Positions 52,599 to 61,803 of a stretch of 64,000 bases of DNA are shown here, one piece after another; positions within the stretch are counted from its first letter, which is position 1, and the number at the start of each line of letters is the position of its first letter. The DNA is from Pseudonocardia sp. DSM 110487. GTDB taxonomy: Bacteria > Actinomycetota > Actinomycetes > Mycobacteriales > Pseudonocardiaceae. The position numbers and the translations under genes are program-made. The stretch covers positions 2,356,001-2,420,000 of the forward strand of contig NZ_CP080521.1 of assembly GCF_019468565.1 (NCBI RefSeq). Direction: 5' to 3'. The notes beneath the pieces are model-generated. The model was not told the DNA's origin. It saw nothing but the letters and a program-made list of their open reading frames with translations, and did not search any database.

Positions 52599-52603
52599 CA
52601 GCT

Positions 52604-54511
52604 CTAGCCGCGGCGGCCTGCTTCGAGTGGGCCCGGCATCGTGATCCCGTACTCGCGGATCTTGCGGTAGATCGTGGCGCGGGACGAGCCGAGCAGGCGG
52701 GCGGCCTCGACCTTGTTGCCGTCGGTGTCGAGCAGCGCCTCGATGATGGCGTCGCACTCGATCGCCTCGAGCGGGGTGAGCACCCGCCGCGTGGTGATCC
52801 GGCACTCCGGCGGCAGGTCGCGCGCCTCCACCACACCGGAACGCCGCTTGGCCACGACCTTGCGCAACACCTGGTGCAGCTGCTCCACGTTGCCCGGCCA
52901 CCGGCTGCGCATGAGCACGTGCATGGCCTCGGGGGAGCAGGTGAGCGCGCCGTGGGCGAGGCGGGTGAGCAGGTGCGGCACCAGCTCGGCCACGTCCTCG
53001 ATGTGGTGGCGCAGCGGCGGCACCTCGACGGTGCGGGGGAAGCAGGTCAGCAGGCCCGCGAGGTCGGGGCCGCGTCCGCCGGGGTCGCGCGTGAGCGTGG
53101 CCACCACCCACGGCCGGTCGATCCCCGTGGCCTCGCGGTAGGGCTCGAGCGCGTCGGCGAGCGCGGCGACGCCGGCGGCCGGCAGCCGGTCGAGGTGGGC
53201 GATGACGAGGGTCCCGCCGTGCTCCAGCTCGCCCGCCACCTCGCCGATCCACTGCGGCCCGTATGCGTCGGCGTCGAGTACGCGGAGGTGGCCCGCGGGG
53301 GTGCGGTTCTGGTGCGTGGCGCGGGCGAGCGTGGCCTTGCCGACCCCCTGCTCGCCCTCCACGATGAGCCACTCCCTGGCCTGGAAGTGCCGGTCGACGG
53401 CTTGCCCACACTTCTTCCACGCGGTGCTGGACCCGACCGCGGTGGGTAGCGACACGGCGTACGACGATGCGGTGATGCTCCGCTCCGCCGGGCTCATCTG
53501 GGCGACGAGCTGCACCTGCAACACCCCGCCGGTCACGCCACCCTCGCTGAAACTCGGCCGGCAGTGCACCCGCGCCATGTGCCCGCTGGGGAGGTCGACC
53601 ACCAGCCGGTGCTCGCGCCCGGCGCCGAGGGCCTCCACCGCCTCTGCGAGCAGCGCCGCCTGGTCCCGCGCGTCGAACAGCTCGCGCGCCCGGTCGTTCA
53701 TCATCAACAGGTCCGCGCCGATCGCGAAGACGGCGCCTCGCCCGCGCCGGCAGGCCCTGAGGTAGTCCTGCAGCAGCAGGTGCTCCCGCCGCCCGGAGTG
53801 CTCGAGCACGGCCTCCTCGATCCGGCGCCCGATCGAGGCGACGGCGGCGGCCATCATCCCTCCGGCGTTGCGGCGCCAGCAGGTGAGGTCGATGACGCCC
53901 AGCACGCGACCGGTGTTGGGGTGCCGGACTGGGATGCCCGCGCATGCCAGGTCCTCGAGGTGCTCGACGTAGTGCTCGTGCCCGAACACCTGCGCAGGCC
54001 CGCCGCCCTCGAGTGCGCTGCCGATGCCGTTGGTGCCGACGTAGCGCTCCGCATAGCTGAAGCCGGGCCTCAGCAGCACCCGGTCGAGGTGCGACTCGAG
54101 GCTCGTGTCCGCGGTGCGCCGGTCGAGGACCACGCCGTCGGCGTCGCAGAGGATCACGCTCACCGGCTCGGTGGCGAACTGGTCGGAGACCTCGGACAGC
54201 ACCGGCTTCGCGGCGCGGGCGAGCAGGCTCTCCGGGTCGACGTCGTCGTAGGGCAGCTCGATGTGGTCGGCGGGGACGTGCCACGCGACGGACCGGGTCC
54301 AGGACGCGAGGATCGGCTCCCGGACCACGCCGGACGTGACGGGCTCCTTCGAGAGGAACGACTCGCGGGCGCGCGCGAGCTCATCTGCCGCCGGCCCGGC
54401 CGGGGCCCGTGGTCCGTCTTCCGTTCGCGCGGCCAACAGGCCTCCTCGGAGCGTCGGCGATCCGTCAGCGGACCCAGCGTAGGTGGATGGACGCTGTGGC
54501 ACACGTCTCAT
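52604..54511 (-). CDS. mimR: AcoR/MimR-like activator of the propane monooxygenase cluster
   Basis: About 635 aa. A GAF-type sensor region contains RYVGTNGIGSAL and GIPVRHPNTGRVLGVIDLTCW. The AAA+ domain has a Walker A-like GEQGVGKATL and LRHHIEDVAELVPHLL, and a Fis HTH ends the protein (GNKVEAARLLGSSRATIYRKIREYGI). The GAFTGA loop needed to contact sigma-54 is missing, as in mycobacterial MimR, so it should work with another sigma factor. The ATG at 54511 lies inside the GTCTCA palindrome; a TTG at 54436 with GAGGAGG upstream is a good alternative. It is divergent from prmA and presumably activates it. Confidence 0.85.
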   Translation of the reverse strand: MRRVPQRPSTYAGSADGSPTLRGGLLAARTEDGPRAPAGPAADELARARESFLSKEPVTSGVVREPILASWTRSVAWHVPADHIELPYDDVDPESLLARAAKPVLSEVSDQFATEPVSVILCDADGVVLDRRTADTSLESHLDRVLLRPGFSYAERYVGTNGIGSALEGGGPAQVFGHEHYVEHLEDLACAGIPVRHPNTGRVLGVIDLTCWRRNAGGMMAAAVASIGRRIEEAVLEHSGRREHLLLQDYLRACRRGRGAVFAIGADLLMMNDRARELFDARDQAALLAEAVEALGAGREHRLVVDLPSGHMARVHCRPSFSEGGVTGGVLQVQLVAQMSPAERSITASSYAVSLPTAVGSSTAWKKCGQAVDRHFQAREWLIVEGEQGVGKATLARATHQNRTPAGHLRVLDADAYGPQWIGEVAGELEHGGTLVIAHLDRLPAAGVAALADALEPYREATGIDRPWVVATLTRDPGGRGPDLAGLLTCFPRTVEVPPLRHHIEDVAELVPHLLTRLAHGALTCSPEAMHVLMRSRWPGNVEQLHQVLRKVVAKRRSGVVEARDLPPECRITTRRVLTPLEAIECDAIIEALLDTDGNKVEAARLLGSSRATIYRKIREYGITMPGPLEAGRRG

Positions 54512-54519
54512 ATTGAGAC
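54505..54519. promoter_or_regulatory. GTCTCA-N3-TGAGAC palindrome in the activator/prmA region
   Basis: GTCTCA-TAT-TGAGAC, perfect 6-bp arms. It lies 101 bp before the prmA start and overlaps the possible ATG of the activator gene. It is the only clear palindrome in the divergent region and the best candidate binding site for the activator. Confidence 0.5.
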
Positions 54520-54620
54520 CGCGTACGGAGGCCGCACGGGGTGTGATCGGCGCCACGAGCTCCTCGACACCCGCGCCGTCGACGACTCGCCGCCAACCCA
54601 CCACCCCAGGAGGAGATGAC

Positions 54621-56273
54621 GTGAGTCGGCAGAGTCTGGCGAAGGCTCACCAGAAGATCCAGGAACTCGCCTGGGAGCCGCTGTACCACGAGCCGTACAT
54701 GAAGTACGGCACGGACTACACGTTCCGGAAGGCCGCGAAGAAGGACCCGCTGAAGCAGATCCTGCGGTCCTACTTCCCCATGGAGGAGGAGAAGGACCAC
54801 CGCGTTTACGGCGCACAGGACGGCGCGATCCGCGGCAACATGTTCCGCCAGGTGCAGGAGCGCTGGCTGGAGTGGCAGAAGCTGTTCCTGTCGATCATCC
54901 CGCTGCCGGAGATCTCCGCGGCGCGGTCGATGCCGATGCTGTTCCACACGGTGCCGAACCCGGAGCTGCACAACGGGCAGGCGATCCAGATGATCGACGA
55001 GGTCCGGCACTCGACGATCCAGCAGAACCTCAAGCGCCTGTACATGAACAACTACATCGACCCGGCCGGCTTCAACAACAGCCTGCGCGGATTCCAGGGC
55101 GACTACTGCGGCACCATCGGCCGCCAGTTCGCCGAGGGGTTCATCACGGGTGACGCGATCACCGCGGCGAGCATCTACCTGACGATCGTCGCCGAGACCG
55201 CCTTCACCAACACGTTGTTCGTCGCGATGCCGGCCGAGGCGGCCGCGAACGGCGACTACCTGCTGCCCACGGTGTTCCACTCGGTGCAGTCCGACGAGTC
55301 GCGCCACATCTCCAACGGCTACGCCACCCTGCTGATGGCGCTGTCCGACGAGGAGAACCACCAGCTGCTCGAGCGCGACCTGCGCTACGCGTGGTGGAAC
55401 AACCACCGGGTGGTGGACGCCGCGATCGGCACGTTCATCGAGTACGGCACGAAGGACCGCCGCAAGGACCGCGAGTCCTACGCGGAGATGTGGCGCCGGT
55501 GGATCTACGACGACTACTACCGGTCCTACCTCGTGCCGCTGGAGAAGTACGGGCTCACGATCCCGCACGACCTCGTCGAGGAGTCCTGGAACCAGATCTG
55601 GAACAAGGGCTACGTCCACGAGGTGGCGCAGTTCTTCGCCACCGGGTGGCTCGCCAACTACTGGCGGATCGACGGCATGACCGACGAGGACTTCGAGTGG
55701 TTCGAGCACAAGTACCCGGGCTGGTACGACAGGTACGGGAAGTGGTGGGAGAACTACAGCCGGCTCGCCACCCCGAACGGGCACAACCCGATCGTGGCCG
55801 AGAACGTCGACTACGTGTACCCGCACCGGTGCTGGACCTGCATGGTGCCGTGCCTCGTCCGTGAGGACATGGTCATGGACCAGGTCGACGGCCAGTGGCG
55901 CACGTACTGCCACGAGATGTGCCACTGGACCGACAAGGTGGCGTTCCGGCCGACCTACGAGGGGCGCGAGACCCCGAACATGGGCCGGCTCGTCGGGCAC
56001 CGCGAGTGGGAGACGCTCTACCACGGCTGGAACTGGGCCGACGTCGTCAAGGACATGGGCTTCGTGCGCGACGACGGGAAGACCATGACCGCGCAACCAC
56101 ATCTCGATCTCGACCCCAAGAAGATGTGGACGCTCGACCACATGCGTCGGCTGCCCAACCTGCAGAGCCCGAACGTGCTGCTCAACGAGATGAGCGACGC
56201 CGAGCGCCAGGCGTTCGCGGCCGACTACGTCCGCCAGGGACCCGCTGGGCGGCCCGCCCCAACCGACGCCTGA
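54621..56273 (+). CDS. prmA: Propane monooxygenase hydroxylase, large subunit
   Basis: A 550-aa soluble diiron monooxygenase alpha subunit. The carboxylate-bridged diiron ligands are visible: Glu97, Glu127 and His130 (DEVRH), then Glu192, Glu226 and His229 (DESRH). A Cys-rich stretch (CWTCMVPC...CHEMCHW) near residue 410-440 is typical of PrmA/MimA. It hydroxylates short alkanes or ketones using O2 and electrons from PrmB. The GTG at 54621 has AGGAGGAG upstream. A related possibility is tetrahydrofuran monooxygenase; the flanking genes favour the propane type. Confidence 0.93.
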   Translation: MSRQSLAKAHQKIQELAWEPLYHEPYMKYGTDYTFRKAAKKDPLKQILRSYFPMEEEKDHRVYGAQDGAIRGNMFRQVQERWLEWQKLFLSIIPLPEISAARSMPMLFHTVPNPELHNGQAIQMIDEVRHSTIQQNLKRLYMNNYIDPAGFNNSLRGFQGDYCGTIGRQFAEGFITGDAITAASIYLTIVAETAFTNTLFVAMPAEAAANGDYLLPTVFHSVQSDESRHISNGYATLLMALSDEENHQLLERDLRYAWWNNHRVVDAAIGTFIEYGTKDRRKDRESYAEMWRRWIYDDYYRSYLVPLEKYGLTIPHDLVEESWNQIWNKGYVHEVAQFFATGWLANYWRIDGMTDEDFEWFEHKYPGWYDRYGKWWENYSRLATPNGHNPIVAENVDYVYPHRCWTCMVPCLVREDMVMDQVDGQWRTYCHEMCHWTDKVAFRPTYEGRETPNMGRLVGHREWETLYHGWNWADVVKDMGFVRDDGKTMTAQPHLDLDPKKMWTLDHMRRLPNLQSPNVLLNEMSDAERQAFAADYVRQGPAGRPAPTDA

Positions 56274-56289
56274 GCGCGGGTCAGGCGAA

Positions 56290-56320
56290 GGGGGAGGGCC
56301 GGCCGCACCGGCCTTCCCCC
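56290..56320 (+). terminator. Strong intercistronic hairpin between prmA and prmB
   Basis: GGGGGAGGGCCGG and CCGGCCTTCCCCC form a 13-bp stem (one G-U pair) with a CCGCA loop, 16 bp after the prmA stop. No U-tract follows. It could attenuate transcription or protect the prmA 3' end so that hydroxylase outnumbers reductase. Confidence 0.65.
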
Positions 56321-56357
56321 TGCCGAACCTGCCCTCTTCCCCGACCTTGGAGACACG

Positions 56358-57407
56358 TTGGGCGAGAAGCACGTCGTCCGGTTCGAGCCGGTCGGCATCG
56401 AGATCGAGGTCGACGAGGACCAGACCATCCTCCGCGCGGCCGCCGAGCAGGGCGTCCAGCTCATGCACGGCTGCAAGGAAGGGCAGTGCGCGGCGTGCAA
56501 GTCGTTCGTGCTCGAGGGCGAGGACATCGAGCTGGACCGCTACTCGACGTTCGCGTTGCCCGACTACGAGAAGGAGGAGGGGCAGACGCTGCTCTGCCGG
56601 GCGCACCCGTTCGAGGACCTGACCATCGAGCTCCTCAACTACGACGAGGAGATCATCCGTTCCGGGCTGCCGTTGCGGCGCGGCACGGTCGAGGTCGTGG
56701 CGATCGACGCCGTCACCCACGACATGCGGCACATGGTCGTCAGGCTCGTCGAGCCCGAGGAGATCAAGTTCTTCCCGGGCCAGTACATGGACTTCCAGGT
56801 GCCCGGCACGCGGGAGAGCCGGTCGTTCTCGATGGCGAACACGCCCAACCGGGACGGCCGCTTCGAGTTCGTCGTGAAGGTCTACCCGGACGGGCTGTTC
56901 TCCGAGCTGCTGGCCACCCGGCTGCAGGTGGGGGACCGGCTGGAGGTGGAGGCGCCGTTCGGCACCTTCACGCTGCGCGAGAGCCGCACGTCCGACCTGG
57001 TCTTCATCGGCGGCGGGGCCGGAATGGCCCCCATGCTCGGGCTCCTGCGTTCGATGGCAGAGCGCGGAATCGAGCGCAAGGTCGCCTTCTACTACGGAGC
57101 GCGGGGCGCACGCGACCTGTGCTTCGAGAAGGAGCTCGTCGGGTTGCAGGAGCAGCTGACCGGCCTCACCTACGTGCCGGCGCTGTCCGAACCGTCCGCC
57201 GACGACGAGTGGGCGGGGGAGACCGGTCTGATCACCGACGTCGTCGCTCGCCACGAGTCCGACATGGCAGGCAAGGACGCGTACGTCTGCGGCCCCCCGC
57301 CGATGGTCGACGCGGCGATCGCGGTGCTCACCCGGCTCGGCTGCACTGCCGAACACATCTTCTACGACAAGTTCACGACCACCGGTGATCCGGAGGACAG
57401 CAAATGA
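56358..57407 (+). CDS. prmB: Propane monooxygenase reductase
   Basis: A 349-aa NADH:acceptor reductase. N-terminal plant-type [2Fe-2S] domain with Cys39, 44, 47 and 80; FAD domain with RSFSMAN; NAD domain with GGGAGMAPM and the C-terminal YVCGPPPMVDA. It passes electrons from NADH to the diiron hydroxylase. The start is a TTG at 56358 preceded by TTGGAG; no ATG or GTG lies at the right place. A weak start fits with a need for less reductase than hydroxylase. Its stop overlaps prmC. Confidence 0.93.
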   Translation: MGEKHVVRFEPVGIEIEVDEDQTILRAAAEQGVQLMHGCKEGQCAACKSFVLEGEDIELDRYSTFALPDYEKEEGQTLLCRAHPFEDLTIELLNYDEEIIRSGLPLRRGTVEVVAIDAVTHDMRHMVVRLVEPEEIKFFPGQYMDFQVPGTRESRSFSMANTPNRDGRFEFVVKVYPDGLFSELLATRLQVGDRLEVEAPFGTFTLRESRTSDLVFIGGGAGMAPMLGLLRSMAERGIERKVAFYYGARGARDLCFEKELVGLQEQLTGLTYVPALSEPSADDEWAGETGLITDVVARHESDMAGKDAYVCGPPPMVDAAIAVLTRLGCTAEHIFYDKFTTTGDPEDSK

Positions 57408-58582
57408 CCACCACAGAACGCAGCGTTCCCAAACCCGTCTTCACCGACGCCGAGGCCGGGGCGCGCGAGTTCCCCGACTCATCGGCGAGCGCCCGGCGCT
57501 ACAACTACTTCACACCCGCCAAGCGCAAGCAGACGCACTACGAGGACGTCACCGTCGAGGTGCAGCCTGACCCGCGCCACTACCTCACCCAGGGCTGGAT
57601 CTACGGCTTCGCCGACGGCGAGACCGGCTACCCGCTGCACTGGACGAAGCTCAAGGCCTGGGGCGTCGACCGGCCGGAGCCGCAGCGCGGTCCCGGCACC
57701 GGCGGCCTGCCCGTCGAGAACTGGCCTGCCCATGGATGGCACGAGTTCCGCGACCCCAACGAGGAGTGGGAACAGACCATCTACCGGTACAACGCCAACG
57801 TCGTACGGCAGTTGAACCAGAACATCGAGAACGCGCGCAATGCGAAGTCGTTCGAGCAGTGGTCGACCAACTGGGTGCGGTTCGTCGAACGCCACGTCGG
57901 CGCCTGGATGCACATCGAGCACGTGCTGGGCCTCTACGTGTTCGCCGCCAACGAGCGTTCCGCGCCGACCAACATGCACAACACGGCGCTGGCCGTGAAC
58001 AGCGCGCACAAGATCCGGTTCGCGCAGGACCTCGCGCTCTACAACCTCACGCTGACCGAGGAGATCGAGGGCTTCGACGGCACCGCGCACCTCGACGCGT
58101 GGAACTCCGACGCCGAGTGGCAGGGCGTCCGGAAGGTGTGCGAGGCGCTCACCGCGATCGAGGACGACTGGGGCGAGGCCCTCCTCGCGGCGAACATCGT
58201 GTTCGAGCCGCTGCTCGGGGAGCTCTTCCGCAGCCACCTGGTGATGCAGTCCGCGTCCGGCCACGGCGACTTCGTGACGCCGACCGTCATGGGGGCCGGC
58301 GAGTACGACTTCGCCCAGCGCGACCTGCGCTGGACCGTCGCCTGCCTCGCGCCGCTCACCCAGGACCGGGAGTTCGCCGAGCACAACAAGTCGCTCATGC
58401 AGGGCTGGCTGTCGCACTGGGTGCCGCAGGCCCTCGAAGCTGCCCGGCAGCTGCAGCCGCTGTGGTCGCAGCCCGACGCCAAGCCGCCGCGGTTCGAGGA
58501 CAGCCTCGACCGGGCCAAGAACCGGTTCGCCGGGATCTGCCGCGATCTCGGTCTCGACACCCCCGAGGAGCTGAAGCAGTGA
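57404..58582 (+). CDS. prmC: Propane monooxygenase hydroxylase, small subunit
   Basis: A 392-aa beta subunit of the diiron hydroxylase, structurally related to the alpha subunit but without the iron ligands. Typical features are the early RRYNYFTPAKRKQTHYEDVT segment and the long helical body with NMHNTALAVNSAHKIRFAQDL. It packs with PrmA in the (alpha-beta)2 hydroxylase. The ATG overlaps the prmB stop (ATGA) and its TGA overlaps the prmD GTG. Confidence 0.93.
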   Translation: MTTTERSVPKPVFTDAEAGAREFPDSSASARRYNYFTPAKRKQTHYEDVTVEVQPDPRHYLTQGWIYGFADGETGYPLHWTKLKAWGVDRPEPQRGPGTGGLPVENWPAHGWHEFRDPNEEWEQTIYRYNANVVRQLNQNIENARNAKSFEQWSTNWVRFVERHVGAWMHIEHVLGLYVFAANERSAPTNMHNTALAVNSAHKIRFAQDLALYNLTLTEEIEGFDGTAHLDAWNSDAEWQGVRKVCEALTAIEDDWGEALLAANIVFEPLLGELFRSHLVMQSASGHGDFVTPTVMGAGEYDFAQRDLRWTVACLAPLTQDREFAEHNKSLMQGWLSHWVPQALEAARQLQPLWSQPDAKPPRFEDSLDRAKNRFAGICRDLGLDTPEELKQ

Positions 58583-58944
58583 CCACAACCGCCGCGAGCC
58601 GCTTCGAGTCCAACAGCACCGCCTCGAACATGTGCGGCTTCACGCTCATGAACAGCCAGGTCGGCGTGCTCATCGCCCACGTGCTCGAGCGGCTGGACAA
58701 CGTCAAGGTCACGCACCTGCCCTCGATGATCCGCGTCGACGGCCATGGCCGGTTCGACGTCGTCTACGCCGACGTCGACGAGGAGGCAGGCGAGGAGGAG
58801 GGCTGGTTCAACGCGGCCGAGTTCGAGGAGGCGATGTCCACCCACTACGGCCGGATGGTCCACCTCGACGACCGCACGATCATGTTCGCCAATCCCGAAG
58901 ACGCAGCTGAATATCTGGACTTCGATCTGAAGCCAGTCTCCTAG
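58579..58944 (+). CDS. prmD: Propane monooxygenase coupling protein
   Basis: A 121-aa cofactorless effector of the MmoB/DmpM family: GFTLMNSQVGVLIAHVLERLDNVKVTHLPSMIRVDG, then YADVDEEAGEEEGW. It binds the hydroxylase and tunes substrate access and electron transfer. It starts with GTG overlapping the prmC stop. A strong hairpin follows, separating the four subunit genes from the chaperonin gene. Confidence 0.92.
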   Translation: MTTTAASRFESNSTASNMCGFTLMNSQVGVLIAHVLERLDNVKVTHLPSMIRVDGHGRFDVVYADVDEEAGEEEGWFNAAEFEEAMSTHYGRMVHLDDRTIMFANPEDAAEYLDFDLKPVS

Positions 58945-58949
58945 AGGTC

Positions 58950-58989
58950 GTGAGCGGATACGCGCGTCATAGCGCGCGTATCCACTCAC
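58950..58989 (+). terminator. Large hairpin after prmD
   Basis: A 17-bp stem with a single C-A mismatch (GTGAGCGGATACGCGCG against CGCGCGTATCCACTCAC) around TCATAG, 5 bp after the prmD stop. It may terminate or reduce transcription into the chaperonin gene. Confidence 0.7.
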
Positions 58990-59053
58990 AACCCTCGTTG
59001 ATCCGCACCCGCGCGGCAGACCGACGTTTCCGCACATCCAGGAGGACCAGAAC

Positions 59054-60742
59054 ATGGCGAAGGAACTGCGATTCGGAGAGGAGGGCCGGCGGTTGCTCCA
59101 GGCCGGCGTCGACCAGTTGGCCGAGGCCGTCAAGAGCACGCTCGGGCCCAAGGGCCGCAACGTCATCCTGGAGAAGATCACGGGGTCGCCCGAGGTCACG
59201 AACGACGGCGTGACGATCGCGCGGGAGATCCACCTGCGCGACCCGTTCGAGAACATGGGCGCGCAGCTGGTGAAGGAAGCGGCGGTCAAGACGAACGACA
59301 CCGTCGGCGACGGCACCACCACGGCGATCGTGCTCGCCCAGGCGATCGTCCGGCAGGGCATGACGGCGATCGCGGCGGGCGGCAACCCGGTGCTCGTCAA
59401 GCGCGGCATCGACATCGGAGTGCGGCGCATCGTCGAGCACCTGCAGCGGGTGACCCACCCGGTCTCCACCGAGCAGGACTACGCCCGGGTGGCGTCGATC
59501 TCCGCGAACGACGACGAGGAGATCGGCCGGATCGTCGGGCGGGCATTGCACACCGTCGGCGAGGACGGCGTCGTCACCGTGGAGGACGTCCCGCAGCACG
59601 GCGTGAGCGTCGGGTTCGTCGAGGACTTCGCGTTCGACAACGGCTACGTGACGCCGTACATGGTCACCGACCCCGGCCGGCTCGAGGCGATCGTCGACGA
59701 CCCGTACCTGCTGTTCACGGCGGAGAAGGTCAAGGACGTCCAGTCCCTCATGCCGGTGCTCGACAAGATCATGCGTGGTGAGCGGCGCCCGCTCGTGCTC
59801 GTCGCCGAGACCGTCGAGGGCACGGCGCTGCAGATGCTCGTGCACAACCACGTGAACCGCACGTTCCAGGCGGTGGCGATCAGGGCGCCCGGCTTCGGCG
59901 AGAAGCGCATCCACCTGCTCGAGGACATGGCGGCGCTCTGCGGCGGCAAGGTGCACAGCAGGAGTTCCGCGTTCGCCCTCGAACAGATGACCACCGAGCA
60001 CCTCGGGCGGGCCTCGCAGGTGCGAGTCACCAGCGACAGCACCACGATCATCGGCGGCGGCGGGGACCGGGCGGCCCTCGAACTACGGCTCACGCAGTTG
60101 CGGGCCGAGCTGGCCCGCGCGACGTTCGGCAGCGACGAGGACTTCCTGTCCGAGCGCATCGCGCGGCTGTCGGGCAAGGCCGCGGTGATCGGCGTGGGCG
60201 CGCCCACCAACGCCGAGGCCAAGGAGATCCGCCACCGCGTCGACGACTCCCTGCAGGCCACGCGCGCGGCCATCGCCGAGGGCATCGTCGCGGGCGGCGG
60301 CGTCGCGCTGCTGCATGCCGAGCCCGCGCTCGACGACCTGGACGTCGGCGGTGACTACCGGATCGGCGTCGAGATCGTGCGCGCAGCCCTGACCGAGCCG
60401 GTGCACCTCATCGCCTCCAACGCCGGCTACGACGGCGACGACGTCGTCAAGCAAGTCACCGCACTGGGTGTTGACGAAGGGTTCGACGCGTTGGAAGGTC
60501 GCTTCGGCGACCTGGTCGAGTTGGGTGTGATCGACCCGCTGCGGGTGGTGCGTTCCGCGCTGCAGAACGGCGCGTCCGTGGCCGGCCTGATCCTCACCAC
60601 CAACTCGCTGGTGGCCGAGGAGGTGACCCCGTGGAACAAGTCGCTGATGACCGAGTTCGGGCCGCTCGACGAGGGGATCCCGCAGCCATCGCCGGACTCG
60701 AGCACCCCGCAGTCCCTTGGCCTCGGCCCGTCGATCGGTTGA
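59054..60742 (+). CDS. GroEL-like chaperonin of the propane monooxygenase cluster
   Basis: A 562-aa GroEL homologue. The ATP site is intact (GPKGRNVILE, NDGVTIA, GDGTTT at residues 85-90), as is GIVAGGGVALLHAEPAL. The C-terminus ends in a Ser/Pro-rich tail instead of the GGM repeat or His-rich tail of housekeeping GroELs. In mycobacteria the orthologue MimG is needed to fold the large hydroxylase subunit, and the same role is inferred here. It has no groES partner in the window. AGGAGGACC lies upstream of the ATG. Confidence 0.9.
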   Translation: MAKELRFGEEGRRLLQAGVDQLAEAVKSTLGPKGRNVILEKITGSPEVTNDGVTIAREIHLRDPFENMGAQLVKEAAVKTNDTVGDGTTTAIVLAQAIVRQGMTAIAAGGNPVLVKRGIDIGVRRIVEHLQRVTHPVSTEQDYARVASISANDDEEIGRIVGRALHTVGEDGVVTVEDVPQHGVSVGFVEDFAFDNGYVTPYMVTDPGRLEAIVDDPYLLFTAEKVKDVQSLMPVLDKIMRGERRPLVLVAETVEGTALQMLVHNHVNRTFQAVAIRAPGFGEKRIHLLEDMAALCGGKVHSRSSAFALEQMTTEHLGRASQVRVTSDSTTIIGGGGDRAALELRLTQLRAELARATFGSDEDFLSERIARLSGKAAVIGVGAPTNAEAKEIRHRVDDSLQATRAAIAEGIVAGGGVALLHAEPALDDLDVGGDYRIGVEIVRAALTEPVHLIASNAGYDGDDVVKQVTALGVDEGFDALEGRFGDLVELGVIDPLRVVRSALQNGASVAGLILTTNSLVAEEVTPWNKSLMTEFGPLDEGIPQPSPDSSTPQSLGLGPSIG

Positions 60743-60755
60743 GGAAGGGGACGAG

Positions 60756-61784
60756 ATGAAAGCCGTACGTGTGCACGACTACCACACCGACCCGAAGATC
60801 GACGACATCGAGGAGCCGCGACTGCAGGGCCCGCTCGACGTGATCGTGAAGATCGGCGGGGCCGGCGTGTGCCGAACCGACCTGCACATCCTGGAAGGCC
60901 AGTGGGCCGCCGCGATGGCACCGCAGCTGCCGTACGTGATCGGGCACGAGAACGCAGGCTGGGTGCACGCCGTCGGCGACGGGGTGACCAACGTGGCGGT
61001 GGGGGACACGGTGATCCTGCACCCGCAGCCGAGCTGTGGGTTGTGCCTGGCCTGTCGGCGGGGCAACGACATGCACTGTTCGAACGCGTTCTTCCCCGGC
61101 CTGTCGGACAACGACGGGGGGATGGCCGAGTACCTGCGCACCACCGCCAGGGCCTGCGTGAAGCTGGACCCTGCGACCAACCCGGCCGACGTGGCGGCCC
61201 TGGCCGATGCCGGGATCACCGCCTATCACGCGGTGCGCAAGGCGGTGCCGGTGCTGTGGCCGGGCACCACCGCGGTGGTGCAGGGCGCGGGCGGCTTGGG
61301 GCACATCGGGATCCAGTGCCTGGCCGCGTTGACCGCCACCCGGATCGTGGTGGTCGACAAGAACCCGGCCGCACTCGAACTCGCCAAGGAGATCGGGGCG
61401 GACGAGACGGTGGTGGCCGACGGCTCCCACGTGGACGCGGTGAAGGACCTGACCGGCGGTGAGGGCGCGACGGTCGTGTTCGACTTCGTGGCCGAGCAGG
61501 GCGCGGAGAACCAGGCGTGGGCGATGGTCGCGCCGGACGGATTCCAGTACGTGATCGGTTACGGCGGACAGTTCTCGGCGCCGACGCTGGATTTCGTAGC
61601 CGGGGAGAAGAACGTGATCGGCAACATCGTCGGCACCTACACCGACCTGGCCGAGCTGATGGTGCTGGCGCAGGCCGGGAAGGTCACCCTGCACACGAAG
61701 CAGTACCCGCTGGATGCGGCGCTGGACGCGCTGCACGACCTCGACGCCGGCCGGGTCCGCGGCCGAGCCATTCTCGTTCCCTGA
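60756..61784 (+). CDS. Zinc-dependent alcohol dehydrogenase
   Basis: A 342-aa MDR alcohol dehydrogenase with catalytic zinc ligands in GVCRTDLH and GHENAG, the structural zinc loop CGLCLACRRGNDMHC, and the cofactor motif GAGGLGHIG. It probably oxidises the alcohol made by the monooxygenase (2-propanol to acetone, by family knowledge). It starts 13 bp after the chaperonin stop, with GAGGAAGGGG upstream. Confidence 0.92.
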   Translation: MKAVRVHDYHTDPKIDDIEEPRLQGPLDVIVKIGGAGVCRTDLHILEGQWAAAMAPQLPYVIGHENAGWVHAVGDGVTNVAVGDTVILHPQPSCGLCLACRRGNDMHCSNAFFPGLSDNDGGMAEYLRTTARACVKLDPATNPADVAALADAGITAYHAVRKAVPVLWPGTTAVVQGAGGLGHIGIQCLAALTATRIVVVDKNPAALELAKEIGADETVVADGSHVDAVKDLTGGEGATVVFDFVAEQGAENQAWAMVAPDGFQYVIGYGGQFSAPTLDFVAGEKNVIGNIVGTYTDLAELMVLAQAGKVTLHTKQYPLDAALDALHDLDAGRVRGRAILVP

Positions 61785-61803
61785 CGCGAAAGGTCCCACC
61801 ACG

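Noticed and set aside
54512..54620. Sigma-54 promoter before prmA
   Set aside because: The activator belongs to the NtrC-related class, but I see no convincing GG-N10-GC element, its GAFTGA loop is missing, and actinobacteria generally lack sigma-54.
54465..57356. Antisense frame of about 960 codons opposite prmA and prmB
   Set aside because: A composition artefact of high-GC codon usage; its translation has no family features while the sense genes are unmistakable.
54621..58944. Tetrahydrofuran/dioxane monooxygenase (thmADBC)
   Set aside because: Gene order is the same, but the downstream chaperonin, alcohol dehydrogenase, amidohydrolase and the divergent MimR-like gene match propane monooxygenase clusters; a phylogeny would settle it.
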